Shown here piece by piece: positions 5,861 to 7,896 of a stretch of DNA of 7,896 nucleotides. Numbering within the stretch: position 1 is the first letter of the stretch; every line of letters begins with the position of its first letter. The stretch comes from a bacterium (Candidatus Torokbacteria) CG_4_10_14_0_2_um_filter_35_8 (GTDB lineage: Bacteria > Patescibacteriota > GCA-2792135), in contig PFNU01000081.1 of NCBI GenBank assembly GCA_002792135.1, positions 1 to 7,896 on the forward strand, read 5' to 3'. Both the position numbers and the translations under genes were made by a program. The notes under the pieces are model-generated. The model searched no databases, was not told the origin of the DNA, and saw only the letters and a list, made by a program, of their open reading frames with translations.

Positions 5861-6943
5861 TTAAGAGAATAGACCTTTTTTAGGAGGGAGTTTGACGACA
5901 GAATAAATAATATTAGAATCTTTAGGATCAATAATAAATTTGCCGATATATCCTTTTGTACCTATTTTATATACCGTCCAGCTTTGGCCATAATCTTTTG
6001 ACTTATAAACACTAGAAGAGGCAGTAAAGTACAGAATCTGAGGATTTCTAGGGTCTTGCGCAAAAGATCTAATAGAGATAGCACCAGGAGCAATGGGATT
6101 ATTTATAATCTCCCAGGTTTTTCCAGAGTCTCTGCTTTCATAAAGCGAATAAGAAGTTGTAAGATACATGAGTCCTTTTACGGAGGAAGAAATATAAAAC
6201 TCATCAATACTTCCCTTAACCTCAGAAAGATTTAAGGATTTCCAGGTCTCACCTTTATCATATGTTTTTATAATAGTATTTTCATCTCCGCCAAGATAGA
6301 TATAAACCTCGTTATGGTTATAAGGGGAGAAAATAATTTTTGACACCTGAGCTTTGAGCCATTTTGTTAAAATCCAGTTTTCGCCACCATCTTCGCTACG
6401 TAGGAAACCTCCTGTTGTTGATCCTGCATACAAAAGATTAGAATTTATAGGATTAACTTTGATTTGAGTTATATAGTGCTCTATTTGAGGTTCCGTGTAA
6501 ATATCTTGCCATGTTTTTCCCTTATCTTCTGATTTAAAAATTTTACTTCTACTTCCAAATAGAGATGCTACATACAATCTATCAGAATTATTAGAATCAA
6601 TTGTTATATCATAAATACTTGCTTGAGAGTGAAAAAGATTATTCTCATCCGTAACCTTTTCCCAATTGTCAGCACTGTTTTTGCTAACAAAAAGTCCATG
6701 TCCTGCTGACCCTGCATAAAGTAAGTCAGGATTTTTTGGATCCATTTCAAGATCTAGAATATCCACTGCCCCTAAATTGTGTTCTTCATTAAAATAAACT
6801 TTTTGAGTCCAGGACTTTCCCCCATCATCTGATCGAAAAATACCTCCGCTCGTATCTGGCTTCTCACAACCTGGAAGGGAAAGAGTGCAACCTGCAGTTA
6901 AAAGTAGTACTGCTGGAAGAATTATTAAAATTATTTTTCTCAT
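5861..6943 (-). CDS. Lipoprotein with a seven-repeat BNR/Asp-box beta-propeller (YCF48/sortilin-like)
   Basis: A 360-residue protein with a lipoprotein signal peptide: basic MRK, hydrophobic core, and lipobox LTAGC with Cys19 as the probable lipidation site. Seven Asp-box motifs (S-x-D-x-G-x-x-W type) end at Trp45, 94, 145, 190, 234, 277 and 322, spaced 43-51 residues: SDDGGKSW, SKNSADNW, SEDKGKTW, SEDGGENW, TYDKGETW, SRDSGKTW and SKDYGQSW. Most blades also have a DPxNPxxLY strand (for example DPKNPDLLYAG). This predicts a seven-bladed propeller anchored on the outer face of the membrane. The motif set resembles YCF48 (photosystem II assembly) and sortilin/Vps10 domains, but no photosynthesis is implied; sialidase-type catalytic residues are not evident. 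Role and ligand are unknown; protein binding or assembly at the cell surface is the natural guess. It sits tightly between holB and frr (13- and 20-bp gaps), an odd place for a surface protein. Confidence 0.9.
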   Translation of the reverse strand: MRKIILIILPAVLLLTAGCTLSLPGCEKPDTSGGIFRSDDGGKSWTQKVYFNEEHNLGAVDILDLEMDPKNPDLLYAGSAGHGLFVSKNSADNWEKVTDENNLFHSQASIYDITIDSNNSDRLYVASLFGSRSKIFKSEDKGKTWQDIYTEPQIEHYITQIKVNPINSNLLYAGSTTGGFLRSEDGGENWILTKWLKAQVSKIIFSPYNHNEVYIYLGGDENTIIKTYDKGETWKSLNLSEVKGSIDEFYISSSVKGLMYLTTSYSLYESRDSGKTWEIINNPIAPGAISIRSFAQDPRNPQILYFTASSSVYKSKDYGQSWTVYKIGTKGYIGKFIIDPKDSNIIYSVVKLPPKKGLFS

Positions 6944-6956
6944 AATGAATTAATAG

Positions 6957-7829
6957 CTATAAAGAAAAAACAAGATTATCTATTAATAATTTTTTATTAA
7001 TCTTATTTTTTAAAAGAGATTTATATAAAATCATTTTTTTAAGAGAAAGAACAAGATTATCTATTTTTTCTGAATATCCTTTTTGAGAAATATTTGTAAT
7101 AATTTCTTTTCTAATTGTCCTTATCCATGTTGTTAGGGTGAAACTTAATTTTTCTTCAGAGATACCTTCCAAAAGCTTAAAACGCTGCCAAAAAGGGCTA
7201 ATTTTTAAAGAATGAAAACTAGATACTATTTTCTGAAATTCTTGATACAAGGCAGGGTTCTCTATGGATTTTACCGCAAGTCCAGTATTCCCGCAAGAAA
7301 ATTCTACAATTTTCTCTATTTTATCTTCTTTTTCAAGCTTAGTTTTTAGATATTCTCTTATATCGTCTTGTGATACTTTGTAAAAGTTAATAATCTGACA
7401 GCGAGAAATAATGGTCTTGGGAATATTGGTTAAATCAAAGGCAATAAGAATAATAAGGGGATTTTTTCCCTTTGGTTCCTCTAGGGTTTTTAAAAAAGCA
7501 TTTGCTGCCTGCGTCGTTAAAAGATGAATATTGTCAATAAGGCAAATTTTCTGTTTCAAATGTAAGCTAGAAAGATTTAAACGTATTTTTAGCTCTCTAA
7601 TATTCTCAATTGAAATATTTTCGCTGGGAAATAAAGTAATGATATCAGGGTTTTTTGTTATTTCCTTTTGAGAAAGTTCAGTTATGTTTTTAATGAGCTC
7701 TAATGCTAAAGTTTTTTTCCCTAGTCCCTCTTCTCCATAAAAAAGATAGGTGCCAGAAAGTTCGCCACTTTTTAAGATGTTCTCAAAGAATTTAATATTT
7801 TTTTTATGACCAATAATGTTCCAAGTCAT
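6957..7829 (-). CDS. holB: DNA polymerase III delta' subunit (clamp loader)
   Basis: A 290-residue AAA+ protein of the clamp loader that opens and places the sliding clamp on primed DNA. Visible: P-loop GEEGLGKKTLA at residues 32-42 (the usual S/T after GK is Lys, as is common for delta', which need not hydrolyse ATP); IDNIHLL at 98-104 in the Walker B position; ANAFLKTLEEP at 109-119; and the SRC motif at 142-144 (IISRCQIINF). These distinguish delta' from the longer DnaX tau/gamma. The Cys-rich zinc module found in many delta' and DnaX proteins between P-loop and Walker B is absent: there is no Cys from the start to residue 95. The C-terminal helical collar domain is present though divergent. 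The ATG (7827-7829) is preceded by a short CTAACCCCTG tract and no Shine-Dalgarno. It is the first gene of the probable holB-lipoprotein-frr unit. Confidence 0.92.
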   Translation of the reverse strand: MTWNIIGHKKNIKFFENILKSGELSGTYLFYGEEGLGKKTLALELIKNITELSQKEITKNPDIITLFPSENISIENIRELKIRLNLSSLHLKQKICLIDNIHLLTTQAANAFLKTLEEPKGKNPLIILIAFDLTNIPKTIISRCQIINFYKVSQDDIREYLKTKLEKEDKIEKIVEFSCGNTGLAVKSIENPALYQEFQKIVSSFHSLKISPFWQRFKLLEGISEEKLSFTLTTWIRTIRKEIITNISQKGYSEKIDNLVLSLKKMILYKSLLKNKINKKLLIDNLVFSL

Positions 7830-7839
7830 CAGGGGTTAG
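7830..7839. repeat. Short TTAGG-type tract abutting the holB start
   Basis: The plus strand reads CAGGGGTTAG here, so the coding strand is CTAACCCCTG directly followed by the holB ATG. It matches the core of the tracts before mreC and rseP (CTAACCCCTAAT). A GGTTAGGG at the right edge (7889-7896) may begin another copy. Confidence 0.5.
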
Positions 7840-7876
7840 CGTTTTACAAAAGTATATTAGTAAAACTTAGAGAAAT

Positions 7877-7885
7877 TGGTATAAT
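7877..7885 (+). promoter_or_regulatory. Candidate extended -10 promoter firing rightward out of the window
   Basis: TGGTATAAT on the plus strand is an exact extended -10 element (TGn-TATAAT, with TATAAT at 7880-7885). The -35 region is weak (TTAGTA at 7857-7862, 17-nt spacing), as is usual with extended -10 promoters. Transcription would start near 7892, implying a divergent gene right of the window that I cannot see. Confidence 0.45.
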
Positions 7886-7896
7886 GATGGTTAGGG

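Noticed and set aside
7851..7856. TATACT as the -10 box of a holB promoter (minus strand)
   Set aside because: The distance to the ATG is plausible, but the -35 position (CCAATT) does not match consensus and no extended -10 TG is present; too weak to annotate.
1..7896. Recoded UGA (code 25) lineage such as Gracilibacteria or Absconditabacteria
   Set aside because: mreC and mreD end at TGA at the expected family lengths, and the ATGA overlap only makes sense if TGA is a stop.

Overview
The window is AT-rich and compact, and every intact gene I can support lies on the minus strand, so transcription runs from right to left. Read that way the order is holB (clamp-loader delta'), a BNR/Asp-box beta-propeller lipoprotein, frr (ribosome recycling factor), a decayed S23-type four-helix-bundle gene, rseP (site-2 protease), mreB, mreC, mreD, and the 5' part of a class B penicillin-binding protein 2 (mrdA) that is cut by the left edge. 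TGA serves as a normal stop (mreC, mreD), so the standard bacterial code 11 applies. Short proteins, an frr-rseP pairing without the usual isoprenoid/phospholipid genes between them, an S23 remnant, no visible Shine-Dalgarno sequences and repeat-filled spacers together suggest a Candidate Phyla Radiation (Patescibacteria, Parcubacteria-like) genome. That placement is inference: there is no rRNA or other phylogenetic marker here.

Right part (about 5283-7896): holB, the lipoprotein gene and frr are separated by only 13 and 20 bp and probably form one transcript. At the right edge a plus-strand extended -10 promoter suggests a divergently transcribed neighbour outside the window. The 384-bp gap between frr and rseP holds an S23 pseudogene with an in-frame stop, a small inverted repeat next to frr, and a run of degenerate TTAGG repeats abutting the rseP start.

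Left part (1-3767): after rseP comes a hairpin that looks like a terminator, then a recognisable -35/-10 promoter, then mreB-mreC-mreD and mrdA. This is the classical rod-shape (elongasome) cluster: the MreB filament, the MreC/MreD membrane scaffold and the PBP2 transpeptidase. mreC and mreD overlap by 4 bp. The spacers mreB-mreC (82 bp) and mreD-mrdA (245 bp) carry repeats instead of genes.

The gene content is mostly housekeeping. The least explained material is the family of degenerate TTAGG/CCTAA tracts, several ending directly at a start codon, together with the GC-rich palindrome and CGAAT cluster upstream of mrdA. I saw no mobile element with a transposase, no CRISPR array, no tRNA or rRNA, and no convincing novel defence or biosynthetic system.
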